64,000 nt of DNA. Origin: JACTOJ01 sp032335695 (lineage in GTDB: Bacteria > Bacillota > Clostridia > Clostridiales > Clostridiaceae). The translations under genes were made by a program, and so were the position numbers. Shown here in pieces: positions 1-9,008 of this stretch. The stretch is from the NCBI RefSeq assembly GCF_032335695.1, contig NZ_JACTOJ010000002.1:186001-250000 (forward strand). The letters run 5' to 3'. The notes under the pieces were generated by a model that did no database searches, was not told the origin of the DNA, and worked only from the letters and a program-made list of their open reading frames with translations. Within the stretch, counting starts at the first letter, position 1, and every line of letters starts with the position of its first letter.

Positions 1-18
1 ATTATACTAGTAATATGG

Positions 19-273
19 TTATCCTTCAATAGCTTTATATTTCATCTTTGTCGCTTTTCCGCCTCTTATATGTCTTTCTGCCTTATTCAAGTCAAGTATA
101 CTCTTAGCCTGTTTTGCTACAATAGGATTTATTTTGGGCAGTCTTTCTGTCATATCCTTGTGTATTGTGCTCTTGCTAACTCCAAAAACTTTTGCCGTTT
201 TTCTAATGGTAGCTTTGGAATCTATTATATAATTAGCGACTTCAAGAACTCTTTCTTCAATGTAGTCTTTCAA
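19..273 (-). CDS. spoIIID: Sporulation transcriptional regulator SpoIIID
   Basis: SpoIIID is a small DNA-binding protein that activates or represses mother-cell sigma-E and sigma-K genes. The protein carries the family's central helix-turn-helix (KTAKVFGVSKSTIHKDMTERLP) region and the basic C-terminal RGGKATKMKYK segment. The family start KDYIEERVLE aligns with a TTG codon at 273-271, giving 84 aa. The frame could instead open at an ATG at 297-295, adding eight residues (MFLAADGG), but no Shine-Dalgarno precedes that ATG and a stop lies just upstream. A strong AAAGGTGGTGA lies about 100 nt away, at 373-383, separated from the start by an inverted repeat. The order spoIIID-spoIIQ-spoIID-murA-ywmB-atp matches other Firmicutes. 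Identity is secure; the start is not. Confidence 0.93.
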   Translation of the reverse strand: MKDYIEERVLEVANYIIDSKATIRKTAKVFGVSKSTIHKDMTERLPKINPIVAKQAKSILDLNKAERHIRGGKATKMKYKAIEG

Positions 274-279
274 TCCGCC

Positions 280-371
280 ATCTGCCGCTAAAAACATTAT
301 TAAATATATCTATGAAAATTGTGTGCTTTTTTAAGATATTATTTAATAATATTTCCATACTAGCAGCAGAT
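280..371. repeat. Imperfect inverted repeat between SD and start of spoIIID
   Basis: Arms 280-310 and 335-371 pair imperfectly. The outer 12 bp (ATCTGCTGCTAG with TTAGCGGCAGAT, two wobbles) are followed by an internal loop and about 11 more A/T pairs (ATTATTAAATA with TATTTAATAAT). The element lies between the only good ribosome binding site and the homologous first codon of spoIIID, so it would form a stem-loop in the mRNA leader. It could be a small inserted palindrome or a regulatory leader. Confidence 0.7.
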
Positions 372-417
372 TTTTCACCACCTTTCTTCAATTTATATTT
401 TTACAAAAATGTTAAAT

Positions 418-475
418 TAGGAAATTGCATAATTTTTTTATATTAAAATAATAATTTTTATTATGCAATTTCCTA
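418..475. repeat. Perfect 16-bp inverted repeat downstream of spoIIQ
   Basis: The arms taggaaattgcataat (418-433) and its exact reverse complement (460-475) are separated by an A/T-only loop. It lies just after the spoIIQ stop and before the spoIIID leader. A terminator role for spoIIQ is plausible, but no clear T-tract follows on the minus strand. Confidence 0.6.
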
Positions 476-491
476 TAATAAAAAATTTATT

Positions 492-1223
492 TTAGTTTGC
501 TGCTTTCGAATAAACAATATATTTAGCTGGATCTACATATTCCGTTCCCTTCATTACTTCAAAATGTAGATGATCGCCAAACTTTTCTTGTGAGTAACTA
601 GTTCTAGTTTTTCCCACATATCCTATTATTTGATTTTTCTTAACAGTGTCTCCTACTTTTACTTTTACATCTTCTCTCAAGTTGCTATATATAGTTTTTA
701 GGCCATTTTGATGGTCTACTATTATATATTCTCCTAATTCAGTCTTATCATTATCTATTGCTTCTACCTTACCATCCAGTACTGCATGAACTTCACTATT
801 CAATTTTGCTGAAATTTCTATTCCATGATTAGTTTTGTATGAGCCTATAGTCTGACAATACTGAAGATCAGTGGAGTAACCCCTTGCAAGCGCTCCATCT
901 ACTGGTTTTGTAAATGTCGTATCTACAGCATTTGATACCGACTGAGATGATGTTCCATTCTTTGGAACTGATACTGCTGAATTAGTTTTGTTATCTTTCA
1001 CTTCCAAAGCATTAGGAATATTATTCTTTACAGTGCTTGGAGTAGTAGATGCTACACTTTGCTTTTTCTGCTCCTGCACTACAGGTGACTTTTTGCTTGA
1101 CTTATTGTTTTTCGCTACTATAGCCGCTGTAGTGGCAACCACGCATATGCAAACAAATAGTATTACGTAGAAACCCTCTCTCTTAAAAAAGTTTGACGAT
1201 TTGTTTAAAAATTTTTTGTCCAT
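492..1223 (-). CDS. spoIIQ: SpoIIQ-like forespore M23-family protein
   Basis: The 243-aa protein has a short cytoplasmic N-terminus, one membrane helix (about residues 17-38), a Ser/Lys/Thr-rich linker and a C-terminal LytM/M23 domain (about 115-235). SpoIIQ sits in the forespore membrane and forms a channel with SpoIIIAH across the intermembrane space during engulfment. The second zinc motif HLHFEV is intact. In the first motif the sequence is NHGIEIS instead of the usual HxGxD register, so the metal site may be altered. The start is supported by GGAGGTG before ATG at 1223. Position next to spoIID and spoIIID fits the name; a plain cell-wall M23 peptidase is less likely. Confidence 0.85.
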   Translation of the reverse strand: MDKKFLNKSSNFFKREGFYVILFVCICVVATTAAIVAKNNKSSKKSPVVQEQKKQSVASTTPSTVKNNIPNALEVKDNKTNSAVSVPKNGTSSQSVSNAVDTTFTKPVDGALARGYSTDLQYCQTIGSYKTNHGIEISAKLNSEVHAVLDGKVEAIDNDKTELGEYIIVDHQNGLKTIYSNLREDVKVKVGDTVKKNQIIGYVGKTRTSYSQEKFGDHLHFEVMKGTEYVDPAKYIVYSKAAN

Positions 1224-1349
1224 ATGAACACCTCCATTTTGTAGTCTGTCCGTTGATTAGTAAAAAATACATATTTTTATTCAAAAATATTACTTTTTTT
1301 CCGACTAATTCTTGTGTGTTTATTTATATTTCTACAAAACGGAAGCTAT

Positions 1350-2408
1350 TTATTGCTTTATTTTGTCTATTTTAGTTCCATTATAATAATGAGTTAAAAT
1401 ATCTATGTAATTGTGTCCGTTTTTAGCCATTATATTTGCTCCCCATTGGCTCATGCCAACACCATGCCCATTCCCTATACACGTAAATGTAATTGAATCT
1501 TTATTAAATTTAAAAGATATATTTGTTGAATTTAATCCTAAAGCAAATCTAAATTGCGGTCCTGAAATAGTTGTTTTTCCAACCATTATTTTAGATATAG
1601 ATTTGGTATCGTTTGATTCCAATATCTTTATTTGCTTGTTTATATTACTTTCTTTAAGATTGGCTTTTGGAAAACTGGAATTTATCTTATAGGCTACTTC
1701 TGAATTTTTTATAGTAGTATCTGTCTTATATTTTGGAGCCTCTTCTTCACCAAGGCTGTCAACACTTTTAAGATATGGTTTATCTTCACCAAAAACCGCT
1801 TTTGCATCCTCAGTTCTTCCACTGCTTACCGCAAAATACATTGGGCTAGTAACAAGTTGTCCATCATAAGTTAAAACTTCATTTTTGGTTTCATCTACTG
1901 CAGCAGAAATTTTGCTCCAATATGCTTCTCTATCTTTTTCCGACCACTCTTTAAACATATCCGACTTGGATTTATATACTTGATAGTCTGTAGAATCAGA
2001 AACATCTGCTTCCTCATTATAGGTGCAGCCTTCACCGCCAAATTTTTTCATATGAGCTATTACATAGGTTCTAGCTGCTACAGCTTGGGCTTTTAAAGTC
2101 TCTTCTTCGAACTTAATCGGCATCTCTCCTGCAACTACTCCCTTTACATAGTCATCTAAATTAAGATCTATCACTTTTTTTTCTTTTGTGAGATATAATT
2201 TTACTGATACATCATTAATACTTATATTCTCCAATTTTATGCTGCTATTCTCTAAATGAAATGAAATATCTTCCTTGACAGTAGCTCGTCCATGTCCCTT
2301 GCTAGTAAATGCCCCCATGATTACAGGTAAAATCAGTATTATAATCACAGCAAGTATGGTTACAGTCAACTTGATATTGATATGAGTTGATTTAAATACT
2401 ATTTTCAT
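1350..2408 (-). CDS. spoIID: Stage II sporulation protein D, lytic transglycosylase
   Basis: SpoIID cleaves denuded glycan strands in the DMP (SpoIID-SpoIIM-SpoIIP) engulfment complex. The ATG at 2408 has AGGAGGTC directly upstream, so the 352-aa form is chosen over a longer reading that adds 19 residues. A membrane anchor spans about residues 12-32. The SpoIID/LytB domain follows, with the catalytic Glu in VVAGEMP (about E95) and the C-terminal GNGHGVGMSQWGA block. The gene lies between murA and spoIIQ, as in Bacillus. SpoIIM and SpoIIP are not in this window. Confidence 0.95.
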   Translation of the reverse strand: MKIVFKSTHINIKLTVTILAVIIILILPVIMGAFTSKGHGRATVKEDISFHLENSSIKLENISINDVSVKLYLTKEKKVIDLNLDDYVKGVVAGEMPIKFEEETLKAQAVAARTYVIAHMKKFGGEGCTYNEEADVSDSTDYQVYKSKSDMFKEWSEKDREAYWSKISAAVDETKNEVLTYDGQLVTSPMYFAVSSGRTEDAKAVFGEDKPYLKSVDSLGEEEAPKYKTDTTIKNSEVAYKINSSFPKANLKESNINKQIKILESNDTKSISKIMVGKTTISGPQFRFALGLNSTNISFKFNKDSITFTCIGNGHGVGMSQWGANIMAKNGHNYIDILTHYYNGTKIDKIKQ

Positions 2409-2515
2409 ATGACCTCCTAAAAGTAAAATAAGCATAAAAACATCTTCTTTTATCAAAATATTCAAATCACATATACAATATATATTCCAATTTCCCCTTA
2501 CTTATAACAAAATAA

Positions 2516-2559
2516 AAAACTGTCTCTTCCTAGAACTTTCTTCTAGTCAAGACAGTTTT
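2516..2559 (-). terminator. Rho-independent terminator of murA
   Basis: Arms aaaactgtct (2516-2525) and agacagtttt (2550-2559) enclose a second stem, ctagaa (2530-2535) with ttctag (2541-2546). On the minus strand the hairpin is followed by TTTTTTATTTT, directly after the murA stop. Confidence 0.85.
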
Positions 2560-2562
2560 AAC

Positions 2563-3816
2563 TTACTGTTTTATTCTTTCAATATTTGCACCTAAAGCTT
2601 TAAGCTTATTTTCTATCTGTACATATCCCCTATCGATATGATATATGTCAGATATAGTTGTATTACCTTCTGCGGCGAGTCCAGCTAAGATAAGTGCTGC
2701 TCCTGCCCTTAAATCCGTAGCTTTAATATCAGCTCCTGTTAACCTGTCAACTCCCTCTATTACAGCACTCCGTCCATCTATTTTTATATTAGCTCCCATT
2801 CTCTTAAGCTCAGGAGCATGCATATACCTATTTTCAAATATAGTTTCTGTAATGATGCTGGTTCCTCTTACAGTGCACAATAAAGACATCATTTGTGCCT
2901 GCATGTCCGTTGGGAAGCCTGGATATGGCATAGTTTTAATATCTATAGGCTTCATAGCATTTCTGCCATCCACAATTATTGAGTTATCTTCTATTTCCAT
3001 TATAGCTCCACTTTCGGTTAACTTAGCTATTATAGGCTTCATATGTTCTTCATGAATGCCATTTATCTTTATCTTACTCTTTGTTATTGCAGCCGCTATC
3101 ATAAATGTTCCGCTTTCAATCCTATCATATATAGGTGTATGAATAGTACCTTTTAGTGCTTTAACGCCGGTTATTTTAATAGTTCCTTGCCCTGCTCCCA
3201 TGATATTGGCTCCCATTTTATTCAAAAACAGAGCTAGATCCTCTATTTCTGGTTCTGCTGCAGCATTCTCAATAGTAGTTTCTCCTTCTGCTATGCAAGC
3301 TGCCATCATGATATTTTCTGTTGCTCCAACAGATGGAAAGTCTAAATATATTTTATTTCCAACTAGTTTATTACAAGTAGCTTCCACATATCCATGCCCT
3401 AAATCAAAGTTTACCCCTAAAGCTGATAACCCCTTAAGATGTAAGTCAATTGGTCTTGTTCCTATATTACAGCCTCCAGGTAATGCTGTTTTAAATCTTC
3501 CAAATCTAGCTAACATAGGACCCATTATAAAGAATGACGCCCTCATTTTTCTTACAAGATCGCTGCTAGGCTCTTTTATTATTACATTTGATGTATCTAT
3601 ATCAATCCTATCTTCGCTAACTTCTATAGAAGCATTTAAGTCTCGTAATACATCACAAATAACAACCACGTCTTCCAACATGGGTGTGCTTAGTATTGAA
3701 CATTTATCTCCAGCTAATATGCTAGCTGCTATTATAGGTAGAACAGCATTTTTGGCTGCACTTATATTTACTTCACCACTTAACTGTGCTCCACCTTTTA
3801 TTATAAATTTTTCCAT
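2563..3816 (-). CDS. murA: UDP-N-acetylglucosamine 1-carboxyvinyltransferase
   Basis: MurA transfers enolpyruvate from PEP to UDP-GlcNAc, the first committed step of peptidoglycan synthesis. The protein is 417 aa, the normal EPSP-synthase-fold length. It shows the catalytic Cys in LPGGCNIGTRPIDLH (about C116, the fosfomycin target) and the N-terminal KGGAQLSGEV and AAKNAVLP blocks. The ATG at 3816 has GGAGG upstream; a start four codons earlier has none. In this position between ywmB and spoIID it corresponds to the Bacillus murAA location. A second murA paralogue is common in clostridia but not visible here. Confidence 0.96.
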   Translation of the reverse strand: MEKFIIKGGAQLSGEVNISAAKNAVLPIIAASILAGDKCSILSTPMLEDVVVICDVLRDLNASIEVSEDRIDIDTSNVIIKEPSSDLVRKMRASFFIMGPMLARFGRFKTALPGGCNIGTRPIDLHLKGLSALGVNFDLGHGYVEATCNKLVGNKIYLDFPSVGATENIMMAACIAEGETTIENAAAEPEIEDLALFLNKMGANIMGAGQGTIKITGVKALKGTIHTPIYDRIESGTFMIAAAITKSKIKINGIHEEHMKPIIAKLTESGAIMEIEDNSIIVDGRNAMKPIDIKTMPYPGFPTDMQAQMMSLLCTVRGTSIITETIFENRYMHAPELKRMGANIKIDGRSAVIEGVDRLTGADIKATDLRAGAALILAGLAAEGNTTISDIYHIDRGYVQIENKLKALGANIERIKQ

Positions 3817-3881
3817 ATTGTCCTCCATTTATAATTGTTGCTTATATGTCTTTATTTTTGTTATTTATGTTATATTTTTCT

Positions 3882-4550
3882 TTAAAAGTTAATATAATTT
3901 ATTGGAACGCCTATTATAAGGTAGGTTCCGCTAGAGTACTTAAATATATCACAGTTAAAATCTATAATTTTATTTCCACTTTTTATTCCCATGTTACTGC
4001 CTAAATTTGCTGATAAAAAATATCCCGACGAAAGTTTCTCAACATTTACATCTTCTAATGCATATTTTTTAATAATATTTTCAGCTTCATCCTTATATTT
4101 ATTAATATCATTATTATCAATTTCAGCTTTTATATAATAATATATTTTAAAATCAAATTTCTTAAATTCGCATTCAAGAGTAGACTTTAATTTTGTCATA
4201 TCATTATAAGATTTTCTTTCAGTAATATCCATTATTACTGTGCCCTGATTTTCTTTTGTAAATTCTATATATCCATTGGTAAATTGAAAATTAATATTTA
4301 TTATGCCGTCATTAGATTTAATTTCTTTTTTCATTCCTAATGTTCTTTCAAATTTTTCTATTACTTCATCTTGATTTTTTTCACATTTAGTTACAACCAC
4401 TCTTATTCCATATTCTTGTACACTTCCTCCCATCTCCTGTAATATTTCTAAATCTACATTGTTATTGTTTAGTGCATATACTGATTGATGATTAATATAG
4501 ATAAAAATAATACTAAGTAGAAATATTAAAATATTTTTTTGAATCTTCAT
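3882..4550 (-). CDS. ywmB: YwmB family exported protein
   Basis: The 222-aa product has a hydrophobic signal segment (residues 6-26, ending near VYALN) and then a charged, mixed alpha/beta exported domain with no recognised catalytic motif. Family members are called TATA-box-binding-like for their fold; the function is unknown. Identification rests on overall sequence character and on its place between the ATP synthase operon and murA, which matches Bacillus ywmB. GGGGGA precedes the ATG at 4550. The gap to murA is short, so co-transcription is likely. Confidence 0.75.
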   Translation of the reverse strand: MKIQKNILIFLLSIIFIYINHQSVYALNNNNVDLEILQEMGGSVQEYGIRVVVTKCEKNQDEVIEKFERTLGMKKEIKSNDGIININFQFTNGYIEFTKENQGTVIMDITERKSYNDMTKLKSTLECEFKKFDFKIYYYIKAEIDNNDINKYKDEAENIIKKYALEDVNVEKLSSGYFLSANLGSNMGIKSGNKIIDFNCDIFKYSSGTYLIIGVPINYINF

Positions 4551-4669
4551 AATCCATTCCCCCTATCAAACATTTAAATTATTGTCACAGTAAGAGGAAT
4601 TTATACCTTATGAAAATATATTTTTATATTATTAATATATTAAGAATGTGAAAAAGTGTGAAATGCAAT

Positions 4670-4723
4670 ATAGCCCTGTGCTAAATAAGTATATATCTTC
4701 ACACTTATTTGGCGCAGGGCTAT
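4670..4723. repeat. Long near-perfect hairpin after the atp operon
   Basis: Arms 4670-4690 and 4703-4723 (21 bp) pair with only two wobble or mismatch positions (cctgtgct against ggcgcagg) around a 12-nt loop. It lies about 20 bp beyond the atp terminator and upstream of ywmB. It has no T-tract on the minus strand, so it looks like a separate element rather than a second terminator. Confidence 0.6.
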
Positions 4724-4746
4724 TAAAATTATAATTTTATATAGCA

Positions 4747-4772
4747 AAAAAGCACCACGATGGGCGCTTTTT
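4747..4772 (-). terminator. Terminator of the ATP synthase operon
   Basis: On the minus strand, AAAAAGCGCC pairs with GGTGCTTTTT around a short loop and is followed by a T-rich end, two bases past the atpC stop. Confidence 0.85.
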
Positions 4773-4773
4773 G

Positions 4774-5169
4774 TTATTTTAATTTTAATCTAGCTACAGA
4801 CTTCTGAAGCGCAAGCTCGGCTCTCAACACATCTATATTATCTTTACTTTCAAGACGTTTTTTAGCTCTATTCAATGCAGCCTCAGCTCTATTTACATCT
4901 ATTTCTTCTGGCCATTCGCAAGATTCACATAAGATGCTTATTTCATTATTATGAACCTTTAATACACCATCAGAAGTAAATGCTTTATATTCTTTATTAT
5001 CTTTGTCTGTAAACTCTGTAACTCCAGGTCCTAAAATTGATACCATAGACATATGATTTGATAACACTTCAAATCCTCCGTCTATGCCTTCAGTTTTAAC
5101 ACTTGTTACCTCTCCTTTGAAAAACTGCTTTTCTGGAGTGAGGATAGTTAGCTTAATTGCTTCTCCCAT
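4774..5169 (-). CDS. atpC: F1Fo ATP synthase epsilon subunit
   Basis: The 131-aa epsilon subunit belongs to the central stalk and can inhibit ATP hydrolysis. An N-terminal beta-sandwich (about 1-85, with the GGFEVLSNHMSMVS segment) is followed by a C-terminal helical hairpin (about 90-131) rich in Ala, Arg and Leu. It is the last gene of the operon, 14 bp after atpD, and a strong terminator follows immediately. Confidence 0.96.
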   Translation of the reverse strand: MGEAIKLTILTPEKQFFKGEVTSVKTEGIDGGFEVLSNHMSMVSILGPGVTEFTDKDNKEYKAFTSDGVLKVHNNEISILCESCEWPEEIDVNRAEAALNRAKKRLESKDNIDVLRAELALQKSVARLKLK

Positions 5170-5183
5170 ATACTCTCACTCCT

Positions 5184-6584
5184 TTATTCAGCCATCATTG
5201 ATTTTGCTTTTTCTCTAACATCTTCTATAGTACCAGCAAATAAGAAAGCTGATTCAGGAATATCATCACATTTACCTTCTAATATTTCTTTGAATCCTTT
5301 TACAGTTTCTTTTACAGGAACATACTTACCTTTTAATCCAGTAAACTGTTCACCAACTGTAAATGGCTGTGATAGGAATCTTTGAATTTTTCTAGCTCTT
5401 GTAACAGTAAGTTTATCTTCTTCTGATAATTCATCCATACCTAATATACTGATGATATCTTGAAGTTCCTTCTGCCTTTCAAGAACGTGTTTTACTTTAG
5501 TTGCTACTTCATAATGCTCTTCACCAACTAATCTTGGATCAAGTATTCTAGAAGAAGATTCAAGCGGATCAACTGCAGGATATATTCCAAGTTCAACTAT
5601 TGCTCTACTTAAAACTGTAGTTGCATCCAAGTGAGCGAATGTAGTTGCTGGTGCTGGGTCTGTAAGGTCATCGGCTGGAACATAAACTGCCTGAACGGAA
5701 GTTATGGAACCATGCTTTGTAGATGTAATTCTTTCCTGTAAAGCACCCATCTCAGTTGCAAGAGTAGGCTGATATCCAACGGCACTTGGTATTCTTCCAA
5801 GAAGCGCTGAAACTTCTGAACCAGCCTGTGTAAATCTAAATATATTATCTATAAATAGAAGAACGTCCTGTCCTTTATCTCTGAAATACTCTGCCATTGT
5901 AAGACCTGTAAGAGCAACTCTCATTCTAGCTCCTGGTGGTTCATTCATCTGACCGAATACTAGAGCGGTCTTATCAATAACGCCTGATTCCTTCATTTCA
6001 TAATATAAGTCGTTACCTTCTCTTGTTCTTTCACCAACTCCAGTGAAAACGGATATACCTCCGTGCTGCTTAGCTATATTGTTGATAAGCTCCTGTATTA
6101 GAACTGTCTTTCCAACTCCAGCTCCACCAAATAGACCTATCTTACCACCTTTTTGATATGGTGCAATAAGATCTATAACCTTTATTCCAGTTTCAAACAT
6201 TTCTGGTTGAACTGACTGCTCTTCAAAGCTTGGTGCTGGCCTATGTATTGGATACTTCTGTTCTGTAACAACAGCCTCACCTTTATCTATAGGTTTTCCC
6301 AATACATTAAATAATCTTCCAAGTACTCCTTCACCTACAGGTACCAATATAGGATTTCCAGTATCTTCTGCATCCATTCCTCTTTTTAAACCCTCAGTGG
6401 ATTCTAGCGCTATAGCTCTTACTATGTCATCTCCTACGTGCTGTTCAACTTCAGCTATAACTGTTTCACCATTATTGGATTTAATTTCAAGAGCATTTAG
6501 GATGTTAGGAAGCTGACCAGCTTCAAATCTTATATCTATAACCGGCCCTATGATTTGTACTATTTTACCTATACTACCGGACAT
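5184..6584 (-). CDS. atpD: F1Fo ATP synthase beta subunit
   Basis: This is the catalytic beta subunit of F1, 466 aa, of normal length. It contains the P-loop GGAGVGKTVLI (about residue 153), the catalytic GERTREGND segment, DNIFRFTQAGSE, and the DELSEED motif that contacts gamma and epsilon. GGAGGAGC precedes the ATG. It lies between atpG and atpC in the standard operon order. Confidence 0.98.
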   Translation of the reverse strand: MSGSIGKIVQIIGPVIDIRFEAGQLPNILNALEIKSNNGETVIAEVEQHVGDDIVRAIALESTEGLKRGMDAEDTGNPILVPVGEGVLGRLFNVLGKPIDKGEAVVTEQKYPIHRPAPSFEEQSVQPEMFETGIKVIDLIAPYQKGGKIGLFGGAGVGKTVLIQELINNIAKQHGGISVFTGVGERTREGNDLYYEMKESGVIDKTALVFGQMNEPPGARMRVALTGLTMAEYFRDKGQDVLLFIDNIFRFTQAGSEVSALLGRIPSAVGYQPTLATEMGALQERITSTKHGSITSVQAVYVPADDLTDPAPATTFAHLDATTVLSRAIVELGIYPAVDPLESSSRILDPRLVGEEHYEVATKVKHVLERQKELQDIISILGMDELSEEDKLTVTRARKIQRFLSQPFTVGEQFTGLKGKYVPVKETVKGFKEILEGKCDDIPESAFLFAGTIEDVREKAKSMMAE

Positions 6585-6614
6585 AATGCTCCTCCTTTTC
6601 TACACACTTTAGTC

Positions 6615-7466
6615 TTATCTCTGAACTTCAGAACCTGCAACTATTTCAGTAATTTCCTGAGTTATCGAACTTTGTCTTATTCTGTTGTAAAGCAAATTAA
6701 GATCGTCAATTAGTTCATTAGCATTCTTTGTAGCTCCGTCCATAGCATTCATTCTAGATGCATGCTCACTAGCCTTTGCTGTAGTTAGGGTATAATAAAC
6801 TGATTGCTTCACATATTCCCTTAACAAATAATCAAAGCTTGCTTCTATATCAGGTTCAAAAGTAATGTAATTATTATTCATTTTAGTCTTATCTATTTCT
6901 ATGGGCAGCATTTTATCAATCTTAACATCTTGCTTTACAGAAGAATGGAAATGAGTATATACAAAATACACTTCTCCAACTTTACCTTCTTCATACAAGG
7001 AGATGATATGCCTTGATATGTCAACAGCTTCCTTTATAGTTGGAATATCAGAAACTTCAACATATTCAGCAGCTGTCTCATATTTAAATCTTCTAAAATA
7101 GCTTCTTCCTTTTTGACCAACCACAAAAATTTCTGAATTTTCTTTATCGTCACCGATAAATTCTGCAACACTATTCACTACAGAAACATTGTAACCTCCG
7201 CAAAGACCACTTTCAGATGTAAAGACAACATAAAGCTTTTTTTTGCTTTTGTTGCCTCTTACAAAAATACTGTTGCCTTCAAAGTTGTCTTTAACATCTT
7301 CAAACAATTTTGCATATTCGCTGTTAAATTCTTCAGCTCTTGCAAGAGAAAGTCTGACTTTTCTAAGTTTAGAAGTGGCCACAAGGTTCATTGCCTTTGT
7401 AATTTTAATAGTATTTTTTACAGATTTCATTCTTCTTTTGATGGCTATTAGTCCTGCACCTGCCAT
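6615..7466 (-). CDS. atpG: F1Fo ATP synthase gamma subunit
   Basis: This is the 283-aa central-stalk rotor subunit. The N-terminal helix begins AGAGLIAIKRRMKSVKNTIKITKAM and the C-terminal helix contains the conserved NELIDDLNLLYNRIRQ region; the two form the coiled coil turning inside alpha3beta3. AGGAGGTGG precedes the ATG at 7466. The gene lies 23 bp after atpA and 30 bp before atpD. Confidence 0.97.
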   Translation of the reverse strand: MAGAGLIAIKRRMKSVKNTIKITKAMNLVATSKLRKVRLSLARAEEFNSEYAKLFEDVKDNFEGNSIFVRGNKSKKKLYVVFTSESGLCGGYNVSVVNSVAEFIGDDKENSEIFVVGQKGRSYFRRFKYETAAEYVEVSDIPTIKEAVDISRHIISLYEEGKVGEVYFVYTHFHSSVKQDVKIDKMLPIEIDKTKMNNNYITFEPDIEASFDYLLREYVKQSVYYTLTTAKASEHASRMNAMDGATKNANELIDDLNLLYNRIRQSSITQEITEIVAGSEVQR

Positions 7467-7489
7467 AGTCCACCTCCTGTAGACAAATA

Positions 7490-9004
7490 CTATTGCTCAG
7501 ATATAAATATCTTTATAAAATCAGCTAAAGCTGTCTTTAATTCACTTTCAGCTTCTTCTGTAAGCTTCTTTGTCTCTTCAATTGATTTTATTATATCTCT
7601 ATGATGTACATTTATGTGCTCTAAGAATTCTTTCTCAAACTTAGTTATCTTAGCTACCTCTATAGGTTCAAGATAATCATTAATTGCAGCATATAAAACA
7701 ATTACTTGATCTTCAACCTTCATTGGCACATACTGATTCTGTTTTAATACTTCAACTAGTCTCTTACCTTTTTCAAGTCTCTTTCTAGTTTCTTTATCAA
7801 GATCAGAACCAAATTGTGAAAAGGCTGCAAGTTCTCTATACTGAGCAAGTTCAAGTCTTAATGTACCTGAAAGTTTTCTCATAGCAGGTATCTGTGCACT
7901 ACCACCAACTCTTGATACGGAAGTACCTGCATTAACTGCTGGTCTCTGACCTGCATAGAATAATTCAGCTTCAAGGAATATCTGTCCATCTGTTATTGAT
8001 ATAACATTTGTTGGGATATATCCTGAAATATCTCCTGCCTGAGTTTCAACTATAGGAAGTGCAGTTATTGAGCCACCGCCTAAGTCATCTGAAAGCTTAG
8101 CAGCTCTTTCAAGCAATCTTGAATGTATATAGAAAACATCTCCAGGATATGCTTCTCTTCCTGGTGGTCTCTTAAGAAGTAATGACATTGTTCTATAAGC
8201 TACTGCATGCTTTGAAAGATCATCATATATTATTAAAACATCTTTTCCTTCGTGCATGAAGTATTCTCCAATACTACAGCCTGCATATGGTGCTATATAT
8301 TGAAGTGGTGCTGTATCAGCTGCTGTGGATGAAACTACTATAGAATAGTCCATAGCTCCTACTTCAGTAAGAGTATTTACAATATGTGCAACTGTAGACT
8401 GTTTCTGTCCTATAGCTACATATATACAGATAACATCCTTACCTTTTTGATTTATCATTGTGTCTAGTGCTATTGCTGTCTTTCCAGTTTGTCTGTCCCC
8501 AATTATAAGCTCTCTTTGTCCTTTTCCGATTGGTATCATGGAATCTATAGCCTTAATACCTGTCTGAAGAGGCTGTTTAACTGATTTTCTGTATATAACT
8601 CCAGGAGCTACAACTTCTATAGGACGTGTCTGAGTAGTATTGATTGGACCTTTTCCATCGATAGGCTCTCCTAGTGAGTTTACAACTCTTCCCAGCATAG
8701 CTTCTCCTACTGGAACTTCAACAACCTTACCTACTCTTTTTATTGTGTCTCCTTCTTTTATTCCCTTTTCTGGTCCAAGTAAAACACAGCCTACATTATC
8801 TTGTTCAAGGTTTTGCGCCATACCATAAACACCATTAGGGAATTGAATAAGTTCACCTGCCATACAGTCTTTTAGACCATATATTCTGGCAATACCGTCT
8901 CCTACCTGAATTATAGTTCCGGAATCTACAGTTTCGACTTGTTTGTCGTACTTTTCGATTTCGCTTTTTATAATTGAGGTAATCTCCTCCGGTTTAATTA
9001 TCAT
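7490..9004 (-). CDS. atpA: F1Fo ATP synthase alpha subunit
   Basis: This is the non-catalytic nucleotide-binding alpha subunit of F1, about 504 aa. It shows the P-loop GDRQTGKTAIA (near residue 170), the PGREAYPGDVF segment and the conserved SRVGGSAQIPAM block. AGAGGTGA lies upstream of the ATG at 9004; a TTG one codon earlier is also possible. The gene starts a few bases after the atpH stop, so translational coupling is likely. Confidence 0.98.
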   Translation of the reverse strand: MIIKPEEITSIIKSEIEKYDKQVETVDSGTIIQVGDGIARIYGLKDCMAGELIQFPNGVYGMAQNLEQDNVGCVLLGPEKGIKEGDTIKRVGKVVEVPVGEAMLGRVVNSLGEPIDGKGPINTTQTRPIEVVAPGVIYRKSVKQPLQTGIKAIDSMIPIGKGQRELIIGDRQTGKTAIALDTMINQKGKDVICIYVAIGQKQSTVAHIVNTLTEVGAMDYSIVVSSTAADTAPLQYIAPYAGCSIGEYFMHEGKDVLIIYDDLSKHAVAYRTMSLLLKRPPGREAYPGDVFYIHSRLLERAAKLSDDLGGGSITALPIVETQAGDISGYIPTNVISITDGQIFLEAELFYAGQRPAVNAGTSVSRVGGSAQIPAMRKLSGTLRLELAQYRELAAFSQFGSDLDKETRKRLEKGKRLVEVLKQNQYVPMKVEDQVIVLYAAINDYLEPIEVAKITKFEKEFLEHINVHHRDIIKSIEETKKLTEEAESELKTALADFIKIFISEQ

Positions 9005-9008
9005 CAAA

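Noticed and set aside
3200..3892. Long plus-strand ORF of 230 codons antisense to murA
   Set aside because: It mirrors a fully conserved murA frame, lacks an SD, and its protein has antisense-type composition.
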